Source: Mactromeris polynyma (taxonomy: Eukaryota > Mollusca > Bivalvia > Venerida > Mactridae). Taken from it: a stretch of DNA of 64,000 nt. Shown piece after piece: positions 35,873 to 47,301 of the stretch; the stretch's first letter is position 1, and each line of letters starts with the position of its first letter. The DNA is taken from NCBI GenBank assembly GCA_032209605.1, contig JASFXZ010000014.1, positions 4,980,912 through 5,044,911 of the forward strand, read 5' to 3'. A program made the translations under genes and the position numbers. The notes below the pieces were generated by a model. It had not been told where the DNA came from. It did not search any database and saw nothing but the letters and a program-made list of their open reading frames with translations.

Positions 35873-38724
35873 GTCACTTGATACAATATTCTGGCTATCG
35901 ACTAGATGATAGTGTTATCAACTAGATAATATGTCATTTTACTTTATAACTACATGTAGTTCTTACTTGGTTCGAAGATTTTGGCTCTGGTTATCTATGT
36001 TTGAAACTTATGGAACCTCATTTCATAAAAAATGAGTAGCCACAGGAGTTGTCTCCTAAAGCTCTTTCCCAAAACTAGGTAGTCTTCCTTGAAAAGTTGT
36101 CGTTCCTGAGGCAGTTATACGCATGAGCAAGTGTTTTGTAAACTTCCGGGGACTACCGATAAGTTAATCAACATAGTAAAACATAGGATTTGTGTAAAGA
36201 GTAGTTATACAAGTATAAGACATTTAACTTCTTGCCACCTTATTGTATTTGTACATATTTACGTCGGTAAAAAAAACAAATCTTTCGTGAAAAGTAAAAA
36301 CATTTTCGAGAAAAGGTTTCGTTTTCGCATATAGGCCTACATGTAAATAAGTTTTTGCGAAAAGATTTACTTTTCGTGAAAATATTGTTTTCTCGCAAAA
36401 CAGTCGTAAGATTTCGGCCTGAGGAAAATATGTGAGTTGTTCATTTATTATTGTAGATAGATAGATATATTTATTTGACATTGAACACTGAAAAGTTTGT
36501 ATTACAAAGCAGCAATAATCGTTTTTACAGCAGGCGAGAAAGGTTGTAATTTAGGTTTGTGAATTTTAGAAATTTCATTATTTCGAGACATTAATCCTGT
36601 CTTTGTTTATTTGCTTTCTAAAAATTGTATGCAGTAGTGGACACTATCATGTTTCTTTTCCTTTTAAATGAAATTATTATGTAGTGGAAGATAAAATAAA
36701 AAGTTATTTTCAAGATAAGTTTGGAATGAAGTGAGATATTTATCCTGTAATGTATGCAGAGATATTCCACCATAGATTCTACTATTATTTTACTCTAAAT
36801 TTGCTTCAAAACCATTTTCTGTGTCTGTTCCAACTAACAAGTAGAAAGTATACCGACTTATCGAGAATGAATTTGTTGTGAAGTTTACAAAACAGACGAT
36901 TTTCTTTCTTCAATTTAAAATTGGCCAAACTCTAGCTGCGAACTAATTTCTCCTTAACATGATTAGGTCAATGGCTTCTCAACACGTGTTCATTTCAAGT
37001 ATTCTGTTCTAATTATTTTTCTTCTCATTTTCGTGTATTTTCTTTAACTTTTTCATTACTCACCGCGTTGGCATCATGAAGGCATTTTGAAAAAGCTCTC
37101 TGCCAACGGAGGAACATTTAGAGGGGTTTACTCAACGTTATTTCCCGCTAATTATAACATCGCGAAGGAAAATCTCCAAACATTCGGATGACTTCCGATA
37201 TAGCTGTCATAAATGATCGATTAAAGAAGATAAAATCAAAGTACTGAAAGCATTCCAGTTTATCATGTACCGAAGATCTTGTACGGTGCATAAGTAGTTT
37301 AGAAAGTATACAAAGTGTACGTCTATGTTTATAATGTATGAGATATCACAATAATTTATCTTACGTATCCATCAACGTACCTGACCAAGAGCGTATCTTG
37401 GTGTACGGTTGTCCGTACCAGAATAAACCGATTGCCATTAAAATAAGTTCTTGTTACAGCGAAATAATCTTTCTCACAAAAATAAATAAAACAATAACTT
37501 AAGTTAATTAAGAACGGTCACAGGGAAGGTAAACTTGTCGAGATGATGTCAGCCGCTCAACCCGTAGGACGTAAATTCGAGCCTCGATAAAGCCATTATA
37601 GCACGTTCTCATAGGATATCAGAATTGGTTTCAATGGACGCGGACTCAATAATAAGTATAGGATGTCCAATCGCAATCGATCTTCAATAAAAAGGTATAA
37701 ATTTATCATATATTTGAATTATTTCGTTTTCCTTATTAGCATTGTAGTATTGTACCCGTGTTCTACAGTTCAACATAATTGACCTAAATATCAGGATCAA
37801 ACATTTTTCTGTGTATTTTTCATTATTGCGAAAAGTGACAAAATCTGGATCAAATGTTGTTCCATCATCCCTCCATTTCCTACCACAACCACACAATCTA
37901 CCTACCTTCATTATAATCCCCTCCCTTTATTCTTCCAAATCTACTTCTCCCTACTTTACTCATTAAATAACCCCTTATCTCAAACCCTCTTCCCCCTTGT
38001 GTACCTTATCCGCCCCTGACTTTATTACTGTTTCAGTTAAATTCTTAACTTATGTTAACATAATTACTAAAAAAACATTCTGTATACCTTTATATGCAAT
38101 TATTGATTGCAATTTTGACTTTGCACAAATTGCCCGTTTCAAGTTAATGCATTGTGAACAGAATTTATATCATTTTAAACAGCAGGGTTGAACTAATATT
38201 GTTTTAGCCGTTATGAGTTAACACGATTGAGCGTCTGCATGTTGCACGGACGTTTGTCAATAAGAATTCTCGTGATCTACCCTTCTTGCATCGATATTCT
38301 TCCGTCCGTATGTTTAGAGGATTTAATGATTTTTTCAGAATCACCCGCGCGCCCAGTATTGCTCCGCCCCATCGTTCACTCCCCCTCTCAACTCGATAGC
38401 ATCTGTTTCTTGATTCTGTACAAGACAAAAACTCTGCTGTTGAGCACTTGTATTTTTACGGATAGTTTCTTGTGTGGAATTCATTTAAGATTGAATTATG
38501 TGTACATTCTGAATGGAAAACAACATAATTATGGTGTTTACAGTGGTTTAGTGTTGTAAAGTGCATTGGATCTTTTATGATAGTTGTTTCGGAAATTTAA
38601 TAGCACATGGGTAAGCATAATATAATTTACTCTTGTAAACTTGGGACGACATAATCCCGCAAATCTGTGAAACACTTTCCAAGATTTTAAACTCCTTTAA
38701 TATTGTTGTTAAAAGGAGCAGTAA
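35873..38724. other. Spacer; possible retroelement tail and SINE fragment
   Basis: Mostly unique DNA. At 36265-36405 several TTTTCG/CGAAAA words form a loose inverted arrangement around TAGGCCTACA. A tagatagatagatatattta run at about 36457-36474 looks like the microsatellite tail of an antisense retroelement. A tRNA-like aaattcgagcctcg at 37571-37584 may be a fragmentary SINE. No gene is recognised. Confidence 0.35.
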
Positions 38725-39733
38725 CTGTTTCTGTGTCTCTCCCTGTGTGTGCCTCCCTCCCTTCACTTCGTTCTGTCTCGGGATGTTCTGTTTCTGTGTC
38801 TCTCCCTGTGTGTGCCTCCCTCCCTTCACTTCGTTCTGTCTGGGGACGTTCTGTTTCTGTGTCTCTCCCTGTGTGTGCCTCCCCCTTCACTTCGTTCTGT
38901 CTCGGGACGTTCTGTTTCTGTGTCTCTCCCTGTGTGTGCCTCCCTCCCTTCACTTCGTTCTGTCTCGGGACGTTCTGTTTCTGTGTCTCTCCCTGTGTGT
39001 GCCTCCCTCCCTTCACTTCGTTCTGTCTCGGGACGTTCTGTTTCTGTGTCTCTCCCTGTGTGTGCCTCCCTCCCTTCACTTCGTTCTGTCTCGGGACGTT
39101 CTGTTTCTGTGTCTCTCCCTGTGTGTGCCTCCCTCCCTTCACTTCGTTCTGTCTCGGGACGTTCTGTTTCTGTGTCTCTCCCTGTGTGTGCCTCCCTCCC
39201 TTCACTTCGTTCTGTCTCGGGACGTTCTGTTTCTGTGTCTCTCCCTGTGTGTGCCTCCCTCCCTTCACTTCGTTCTGTCTCGGGACGTTCTGTTTCTGTG
39301 TCTCTCCCTGTGTGTGCCTCCCTCCCTTCACTTCGTTCTGTCTCGGGACGTTCTGTTTCTGTGTCTCTCCCTGTGTGTGCCTCCCCCCTTTCACTTCGTT
39401 CTGTCTCGGGACGTTCTGTTTCTGTGTCTCTCCCTGTGTGTGCCTCCCTCCCTTCACTTCGTTCTGTCTCGGGACGTTCTGTTTCTGTGTCTCTTCCTGT
39501 GTGTGCATCCCCCCTTCACTTCGTTCTGTCTCGGGACGTTCTGTTTCTGTGTCTCTCCCTGTGTGTGCCTCCCTCCCTTCACTTCGTTCTGTCTCGGGAC
39601 GTTCTGTTTCTGTGTCTCTCCCTGTGTGTGCCTCCCCCTTCACTTCGTTCTGTCTCGGGACGTTCTGTTTCTGTGTCTCTCCCTGTGTGTGCCTCCCTCC
39701 CTTCACTTCGTTCTGTCTGGGAACTTTCTGTTT
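38725..39733. repeat. 63-bp minisatellite (about 16 units)
   Basis: Units of 63 bp: ctgtttctgtgtctctccct, gtgtgtgcctcc, ttcacttcgttctgtc, tcgggacgtt. A few units have one- or two-base changes in the C-run, which shift the reading frame; as a result every plus frame and one minus frame are open for over 320 codons. Strong pyrimidine bias on the plus strand. Not coding. Confidence 0.96.
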
Positions 39734-40817
39734 TGTGAACGTAGTCCTCATTGCTTCACATTTTTCACTTTTACATATTTCGATTGTTTAAATGGCCCCA
39801 AATTATTAAGATAATAATTATATAAATATACTTACGTAAGGATACAAGAAAAGAACTTAACATGATATTATTTCATATTTGAGCAACATGTGCGCTAATC
39901 TTCTTTACAGGCGAGGGATATTTTCATACAAATAAATGAGATCAAAACGCAATGAAATGACACTTGACAAACAATAGTGAGTGTCAGAGACTGTGCGTTT
40001 TTAAACGTACTGAGTATACTTAGAAGTACTCATTTTTAAACTAAAAATAATTTAGACGAGGGAGTAACCTGAGACAAGAGAAAAATGGGGATTGTTTCAC
40101 AGTTTGAAAGAAACATGATCACATTGAAGACGCAAGAATGCCATAGATCAACGAGTGTTTATAAATTATTCATCGATGCTTCGGGGCCGACTTTTATGAA
40201 TGGGTCTTAATGAGAGTTTAATTTTCTTTTGTGTTTTTCCTTTTTTTCCTGCGCGTAAGAATGAATGCAAAATATCTGTCATGAACGTGAAAATTAAAGA
40301 ATCACGTTAAATCTAATTAAAAAAGCCTTTCCTTGAAATTTAACATTGTTTTAACACGTGATCAAATTTAAGTCGCAATAATTGATTTTGATTGGACTAG
40401 GTAACGTTGTGGGAGTTTCTTGTAGAATGTAAATCTTTCGCACATTAATTTTTTTTCAAGCGGGTTTGATTTTATCAGAAATAAGGTCACGTGAGTTATT
40501 GGCAACCAAAACCTTGTGAAATATCTATGAGTAATTAATGTCTTAATAACCCAATTAATTTCATTATGCTTAAGTGTTAGATATAATGTTTTATGCCTAA
40601 TATCGTGTTTTTTTCTCAATAAACCACGAACTCTCGTTATAGTATCTCGGTTTGAATAAGTTATTAAAATGTTTTCTCAAGATATGTGATCGTAGTAGAG
40701 TGAACTGAGTTCTATATTTTATAAGAAATCTATACATAAGAGGGTTGTCCGCAAAGTAGAAAGATGCATACAATGTAATGGTGAATAGTTTGAGAAAGAA
40801 TAAAAGTGCTGACAGAA
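39734..40817. other. Spacer
   Basis: About 1.1 kb of AT-rich unique sequence; nothing recognised. Confidence 0.4.
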
Positions 40818-41292
40818 TGACGTCAATTGTTTCGTGTATAAGTACGTTGTGACGTGCTCCACTGTTTCGTGTATAAGTACGTTGTGACGTGCTCCACTGT
40901 TTCATGTATAAGTACGTTGTGACGTGCTCCACTGTTTCATGTATAAGTACGTTGTGACGTGCTCCACTGTTTCATGTATAAGTACGTTGTGACGTGCTCC
41001 ACTGTTTCGTGTATAAGTACGTTGTGACGTGCTCCACTGTTTCATGTATAAGTACGTTGTGACGTGCTATAATGTTTCATGTATAAGTACGTTGTGACGT
41101 GCTCCACTGTTTCATGTATAAGTACGTTGTGACGTGCTCCACTGTTTCATATATAAGTACGTTGTGACGTGCTCCACTGTTTCATGTATAAGTACGTTGT
41201 GACGTGCTCCACTGTTTCATGTATAAGTACGTTGTGACGTGCTCCACTGTTTCATGTATAAGTACGTTGTGACGTGCTCCACTGTTGCATAT
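40818..41292. repeat. 35-bp minisatellite with TGACGTG in nearly every unit (about 13 units)
   Basis: The 35-bp unit runs cactgtttcatgtataagta then cgttgtgacgtgctc. Nearly all units are identical except CATG/CGTG and one TATAAT variant near 41070. Each unit contains TGACGTG, a core recognised by bZIP factors such as XBP1/ATF6 types in animals (family knowledge). A full TGACGTCA lies at the left edge (40818-40825). Whether factors bind here is not shown by sequence alone. Confidence 0.95.
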
Positions 41293-41693
41293 ATGACTAT
41301 AGAAAAACTGCTGTAATTGTATAATTTGTGAAAGAAAATGGTTGATTGTTTGCATATCCATGCATTATACATGCGTGCATACCTAGAATGGTGTTTCTTC
41401 TTATTTAAATTATTATTAAGGCCGTGACAGTACGTGTCTACGAACTTTCCGGACAACCTAGTATAATGAATGTATTGGTCGACGACCCGTTTCTGTCTAC
41501 AAACGTACCGTACGATTAAGTCTATCTATAATTACAAAAATCATGACATTTCTCATCGAATTCTTAAACTATTAGCTAATCCAATATTCAGTCTATGTGA
41601 AGATTGAAGCACATCTGATATAAGTACATGTATCACAATTCATTTACAACAATATACTAAGACTGATTGCGTCATCAGTTCACTAATCGTCTT
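41293..41693. other. Spacer
   Basis: Unique AT-rich DNA between the 35-bp array and the SINE; nothing recognised. Confidence 0.4.
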
Positions 41694-41899
41694 TTAGGAG
41701 ACACAGTGGTCGAGGGGTAGAGCGCCTGACTCCTGATCTGAAGGTCGTCAGTTCGAGTCCCGCGATGAGCGGGGTTAGATCACGAACTTCACAATCCCCA
41801 AATTTGGTGTGAGTACAGGAAGCAGTCATCGAGAGTGATTAGTATAAGTTGTAAGGTCTTGTTTCACAATCGGTATAAAATAAATAAGTTTAAATAAAA
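41694..41899 (+). repeat. SINE-1 reference copy, 206 bp, with target duplication
   Basis: The tRNA-derived head carries an A-box-like agtggtcgaggggtagagcg and a B-box cagttcgagtcccgc (about 41750-41764). The body contains gaacttcacaatccccaaa, gtgtgagtacagg and agtcatcgagagtgattag, and the tail ends ataaataagtttaaataaaa. The 9-mer aatcgtctt occurs immediately before (41685-41693) and after (41900-41908), a target-site duplication from LINE-assisted retroposition. SINEs of this type are transcribed by RNA polymerase III from the internal boxes; this copy still looks intact. Confidence 0.85.
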
Positions 41900-41908
41900 A
41901 ATCGTCTT

Positions 41909-43033
41909 AAAGATATGGTTTATGATACTAACGGTGTATGTTAGTTAATTAAGGAAAATGTCATGTCCTTTCGTATGCGCATGCGTCTAAAGACTAGCAT
42001 TTATTAATGCCAGCGGATAGGGAATCGGAGAATCACCCGGAATATTTGAAATACGGTACACAGACCGGACTGACTTGCTTTTTTCCTAGCCTTATGATTT
42101 TTGTTTCCGATATGTTGAGAGAAGCAAAATATTGATTGCTCTGTGAAACTCTGTCTGTTATACTGACAGTTCTGTTGATTCGTTTCTTTTGTTGCTAGCG
42201 ATTTTGCTATATATTTCTGAATAGTTATATGACAAGTCATATCGGGCAATAACATCGTTTAATAGCATTTCAATTATGTATGACCGTAGGTCCACCTCTT
42301 CACTGTTTCTGAGCTTCCAACTCGACGTAAATTATCTACTTGCAACCAAATATCTTCCACGGTTCCATGGTTCAAGTTATTGTTAGAATGACTTCGGTTA
42401 TATATAGCGCCTACTGTTGTCGCTTGGTTAAAGTAATCGCCTTATGAGCGAGAGGTTGGAAGTAGGGATCCAAGTAGGGGTCAGTTCAGATATTGCCGGT
42501 TAGTGAGCCATGAGCTAGTTAAAGAATGGTGATCATTTACCTACCTGCCCTGTGCCTGGTATTTAAGGATATACATCTGGATATAAATGAGCTCAGAATG
42601 AAAGTATCTCATAAGCCAGAAATGACTGACCAATTCAATTGTACATATATGTCTCTGTACACAAAACTTCACCATGAATACTCTATCTTTATTATACATC
42701 GTATATTATACATGTTTTACATTTAGTGGAATCAAACCAATCCCATGCCTTTGGGGATCAAATTGGCGACTCAAGGTCCCGGGCTGTGAAAGCCACTTAA
42801 GACCGGTATTAAGAATCAGAATAAACTTCTTAAATCAAGTTTAAGATTAAAATCAAATGTGACGTTCTCTAAGAATGGAAATCAAATCTGATCGAAAAAT
42901 CGATCTCAAGTTGATAAGGAACATTGTAATTTGATTCACCTTATAAATAATAGTATTATCGTGAATATTACGAAGCATTCTTATTTTTGACTTAAACATG
43001 ATGAAATAGTATTTTCAGTTTTTTTACTGTTTG
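41909..43033. other. Spacer with weak tRNA-like fragments
   Basis: Unique sequence. Weak tRNA-like text occurs near 42425-42475 (ggttaaagtaatcgcc) and, on the minus strand, near 42725-42790. Neither is good enough to call. No gene is recognised. Confidence 0.35.
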
Positions 43034-43275
43034 AGTAAAGCAGATACATGTACAACACTGTATAAAGCAGATACATGTACAACACTGTATAAAGCAGATA
43101 CATGTACAACACTGTATAAAGCAGATACATGTACAACACTGTATAAAGCAGATACATGTACAACACTGTATAAAGCAGATACATGTACAACACTGTATAA
43201 AGCAGATACATGTACAACACTGTATAAAGCAGATACATGTACAACACTGTATAAAGCAGATACATGTACAACACG
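43034..43275. repeat. 27-bp minisatellite (9 identical units)
   Basis: Nine copies of a 27-bp unit (ataaagcagatacatgtaca plus acactgt) with practically no divergence. Each contains the palindrome TACATGTA. Twenty-seven is a multiple of three, so one plus and two minus frames stay open. It abuts the family A-derived segment at 43276. Confidence 0.96.
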
Positions 43276-43740
43276 TGCATAAGGAGATATATCGACGGGA
43301 CCCCCTATTTATTTCGAATGATACCAAATATTCGGATAGAAGGTTGTTGAGTGTAACACAGACCTGCGAGGGTGATAGAAGGTTGTTGAGTGTAACACAG
43401 ACCTGCGAGGGTGATAGAAGGTTGTTGAGTGTAACACAGACCTGCGAGGGTGATAGAAGGTTGTTGAGTGTAACACAGACCTGCGAGGGTGATAGAAGGT
43501 TGTTGAGTGTAACACAGACCTGCGAGGGTGATAGAAGGTTGTTGAGTGTAACACAGACCTGCGAGGGTGATAGAAGGTTGTTGAGTGTAACACAGACCTG
43601 CGAGGGTGATAAATGATAATATGAACCAGATAAAATTGGGGAAGGTTATAAAATAAAACAGACAATGGAGGGTTAGGGAACACCACTGGAATTCAATACC
43701 ATTAAACATGGCGAGAAATTTAGAAAGTTAGCAACACAAT
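43276..43740. mobile_element. Family A-derived segment with a 39-bp expansion
   Basis: Homologous to 48990-49235: both have atcg(a/g)cgggacc, tttatttcg(a/g)atgatac-like text, attcggatag, and, on the far side, gaaccag...aaaattgggg, a ggttataaaataaaacag block and a gaaagttagcaac block. In this copy the right terminal repeat of family A is mostly deleted, and the junction between the element and its flank has been amplified into the 39-bp array at 43335-43607. Confidence 0.7.
43335..43607. repeat. 39-bp minisatellite (7 units) formed at an element edge
   Basis: Seven identical 39-bp units starting gatagaaggttgttgagtgt and ending cctgcgagggt. The first half comes from family A sequence (cggatagaaggttgttga in the element) and the second half from its flank (cacagaactgcgatggtgat at 49 kb). 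The unit starts at GATA and the array is followed by another GATA, suggesting microhomology at the duplication boundaries. Thirteen codons per unit, hence the open frames. Confidence 0.95.
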
Positions 43741-44528
43741 GGGGAAAAGTTGTTGTTGAGAAGTTACTGCTCAGGTGAGGTTGTGCTCTACAACAAATGC
43801 AACCATAGATTTAGTTGTATAGGTTTAATTTTTGCCTTTGGATTTGCGGCTTACTAGCCCATTAGGTAAATTATACTGTTTTCATTAGAAGGTACAAACT
43901 CACGTGTTGTACATGTACTGTGTCATTTTAATACATGTATTCGTATACAATGACTCAAGTCGGATTTTGAAACACTAACATACCTGACCCAGAAATGAAT
44001 TACATATTTGAGTCTTTGGATTTTGTTCTTCTTTTCTAAAATGTTTACGTTTCACTCTCAATTTGCGCGGAAGCCATTATCTTAGCTACATGCATCATAC
44101 ACCGTTTTATCGGTAAATTACAATGTTGTTTTGTGCAAGAGGATTTAGAGAGATCGTAAATTTCTTTTTTTCTAGGAACTAAATTTGTTTTATCTGTGAA
44201 GATGGGCTTGTTATCTCGGTGTGTATGAATTGTTTTAGTCGATGAAACAATTAGCTAAGACCTGTTCATTTATCCTAGTAGTCTACATGTGTCTTTACAA
44301 AGTTCTCTTCTGAATTTTCAATACTGGTCGTAAATTCATTTTTTTTCAAAACTTGACACCTGCATTTTTAAGAATATTCCAATTTATAAAACTTATTTAT
44401 TCTTATACTCAGTGTGTTGTCCTCGAAACCTCGAAGATAAAAACAATAAATCAGTCTTATCTTGTCGACCGATTAATTTAACCTAGTTTCTCATGTTTTG
44501 TTTACACTCGCTGTCTATTGATGTTCCT
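43741..44528. other. Spacer
   Basis: AT-rich unique DNA; nothing recognised. The last eight bases (atgttcct, 44521-44528) are the left target duplication of the next element. Confidence 0.4.
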
Positions 44529-44873
44529 CTCGAAACCCGTAGCTCACATTTCCGTAGTTAGTTATATACCGAACTTAACTTCGCGTTTTTTAAGTTCGGG
44601 CCTCTTCAGAAGTTAGCTATTTACAATATGCCGAGCTTCATTACTTCGGGATTTAATTGCCGAATTTATCTAAAGTTTCAGTTCGGTTTTCAAAAGCCGA
44701 AGCTAAATTTCGAAGATAACTTCGGCTTTTTAAAGTTCCGAAGTTAAGGTTATACAGCTAACTTCGGAAAGGGCCCGAAGTTAGATAACTTCTGCTCTTT
44801 AAATCCTAAAGTTAATTAACTTCTGTATATATTATATAGCTTACTTTGGAAATGTGAACTACGGCTTTCGATA
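44529..44873. mobile_element. 345-bp palindromic element with 8-bp target duplication
   Basis: The left end ctcgaaacccgtagctcaca and the reverse complement of the right end (atcgaaagccgtagttcaca) match over about 38 bp with a handful of differences. atgttcct precedes the left end (44521-44528) and follows the right end (44874-44881). The interior is a set of aacttcgg/ccgaagtt repeats in both orientations, so the whole element is an imperfect palindrome. Eight-bp duplications are typical of hAT and a few other superfamilies; this assignment is tentative. Non-coding. Confidence 0.75.
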
Positions 44874-44881
44874 TGTTCCTG

Positions 44882-45199
44882 ATTGCATTCTACAGGAGCA
44901 CATACATCGATTGAGTCTCATTATGTGATGGCAGTTTTAAATATGATTAGTTGTTTTTGTACTCTGCTGTTTGCAACCGCGCTTGTGCTCTGGTGAATAT
45001 TGAGATCATACACGGAAATCACGACAACGTCAAACCTGACCTTGTTTGTCAACAACGTAATTATGATGTATTTCATGTTTTTTTATGTCAAAGACGAATA
45101 AAAAATTACTGATAACCATCAATAAATGGGCGAACATTGTTTGGATAAATGAATAAAGTTGACCGTTATTGGACCTTTAACACCAGTCCTGCATAAATA
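44882..45199. other. Spacer
   Basis: Unique AT-rich DNA; nothing recognised. Confidence 0.4.
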
Positions 45200-45458
45200 C
45201 AGTGCAACCTCTCCAGAGCAGTACCCTTCGGGACCTAAATTTTGTTTCGGGTGATACCATGTATTCGGATAACACTTTGTCGAATAAACAGGGTCCGAAT
45301 GTCCATATTTCGGGTGTTGTTTAACGATTGTTGCTGTCCCGATGTAAAAGTGGTGCTAGCTGTTTGATGTGGGTAAAATAATTAATGTTATTGAAGATAG
45401 GTTGTTGCTGAAGAGAGGTTGTTGCTGAAGAGAAGGCCGCTTTGAAAAGATGACACTG
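45200..45458. mobile_element. Family C element containing a family A fragment
   Basis: The left end cagtgcaacctctccagagc and the right end (reverse complement cagtgtcatcttttcaaag) are flanked by TA at 45198-45199 and 45459-45460. The right half has two copies of ggttgttgctgaagaga. At 45228-45302 there is a family A right half (gtattcggataac...gtcgaataaacagggtccga), so one family lies within another. Confidence 0.55.
45228..45302. mobile_element. Family A fragment inside family C
   Basis: Covers cgggaccta, tgtttcgggtgataccat, gtattcggata and gtcgaataaac, matching the right half of the reference copy at 7741-7918, with CGAGGTCCGACTG degraded to CAGGGTCCGAATG. Confidence 0.5.
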
Positions 45459-45562
45459 TACTACAATTTGTTTAACCTTGACATTACGGAATTTGTTCCA
45501 CCATTGTTTTGTTTGTTTATATGTTGATGTAAGTGCGGTGATTATCCGTTTAAAAACTGATT

Positions 45563-45730
45563 CACATGCCTGCTACCAGATGTTGTCACATGCCTGCTAC
45601 CAGATGTTGTCACATGCCTGCTACCAGATGTTGTCACATGCCTGCTACCAGATGTTGTCACGTGCCTGCTACCAGATGTTGTCACATGCCTGCTACCAGA
45701 TGTTGTCACATACCTGCTACCAGATGTTGT
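45563..45730. repeat. 24-bp minisatellite (7 units)
   Basis: Seven 24-bp units, cacatgcctgctaccagatg plus ttgt, with single-base variants in the fifth and seventh. Eight codons per unit, hence open frames on both strands. Non-coding by the same reasoning as the other arrays. Confidence 0.95.
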
Positions 45731-46408
45731 CATTTGGAGGAGTACTGTAAAACCTCTATCAAAAACCGTCTCGAAATTCAGAATATTTTTTTTCCATATT
45801 TCGACTCAATAATCCGATGACCTCACAACTTAGACTTAGTTCTACAGAACCAATAGTCGTCTTACTACCGATAGTTCCTGCATACGATTGACAATAAAGA
45901 GCCTGGGCTTCAATCCCGGATGACAGGTGTTATCATCAGTTTCGGCCTGAATTTTGTATCGGTGGATTCGCAAAACGAAAAATATTGTAAACTGTGTTAC
46001 CGTAATATTGTTGTGTGTGTACCCGTCTTGTTGTTCAGTTCGTTTTATCATAAAATCTGGCCACTGTCTAGAGCTGTTGGCATATACTCGCTGAATCTTG
46101 CTGTATAATGCTCCTAATTATTTCATTAACAATGCCCATTTTGGCCCCTTTTACATTAAGACTGTATATACACGCATCGGGCTCTGTACAAGTTTGTTCG
46201 CATCGAAATACTCAAAAATACACGTTCCGTATCTGTCTACATATACATGTATATATCTTATAGTATAAACTCTGTCTACATATACATGTATATATCTTAT
46301 AGTATAAACTATGTTGTTATGCGGTTTTTGTGCTTGTCGGTGTCTATCTTAATCTGACAACAACAAAGAAAAACAGCAACTTTCCATTGTAGAATATAAG
46401 TGTTTTGT
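45731..46408. other. Spacer with a 39-bp duplication
   Basis: Contains a tRNA-like gcctgggcttcaatcccgga at about 45901-45920 (possible SINE relic) and a two-copy 39-bp direct repeat at 46232-46310 (gtctacatatacatgtatat...). No gene is recognised. Confidence 0.4.
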
Positions 46409-47301
46409 CATACTACAGACACGATTATATGATCACATTACATATACCGTCCTCACATACTACAGACACGATTATATGATCACATTACATATACCGTCCT
46501 CACATACTACAGTCACGATTATATGATCATATTACATATACCGTCCTCACATACTACAGTCACGATTATATGATCACATTACATATACCGTCCTCACATA
46601 CTACATACACGATTATATGATCACATTACATATACCGTCCTCACATATTACATACACGATTATATGATCACATTACATATACCGTCCTCACATACTACAG
46701 ACACGATTATATGATCACATTACATATACCGTCCTCACATACTACAGTCACGATTATATGATCATATTACATATACCGTCCTCACATACTACAGTCACGA
46801 TTATATGATCACATTACATATACCGTCCTCACATACTACATACACGATTATATGATCACATTACATATACCGTCCTCACATACTACATACACGATTATAT
46901 GATCACATTACATATACCGTCCTCACATACTACATACACGATTATATGATCACATTACATATACCGTCCTCACATACTACAGACACGATTATATGATCAT
47001 ATTACATATACCGTCCTCACATACTACAGACACGATTATATGATCATATTACATATACCGTCCTCACATACTACATACACGATTATATGATCACATTACA
47101 TATACCGTCCTCACATACTACATACACGATTATATGATCATATTACATATACCGTCCTCACATACTACAGACACGATTATATGATCACATTACATATACC
47201 GTCCTCACATACTACATACACGATTATATGATCACATTACATATACCGTCCTCACATACTACAGACACGATTATATGATCATATTACATATACCGTCCTC
47301 A
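46409..47301. repeat. 47-bp satellite (exactly 19 units)
   Basis: Nineteen units of 47 bp, starting catactacagacacgatta and ending accgtcctca, with no length change across 893 bp. Variable sites are CAGACAC/CAGTCAC/CATACAC and GATCACATT/GATCATATT. The order of types in units 2-6 is repeated in units 7-11, showing a 5-unit (235-bp) higher-order repeat. Confidence 0.96.

Noticed and set aside
38687..39814. ORFs over 320 codons on both strands with Cys-rich repeats
   Set aside because: Products of the 63-bp minisatellite; indels in the C-run move units between frames, so no single frame is conserved.
41694..41899. Functional tRNA gene
   Set aside because: A- and B-box-like sequences are present, but the acceptor stem does not pair, and the tail and 9-bp flanking duplications identify a SINE.
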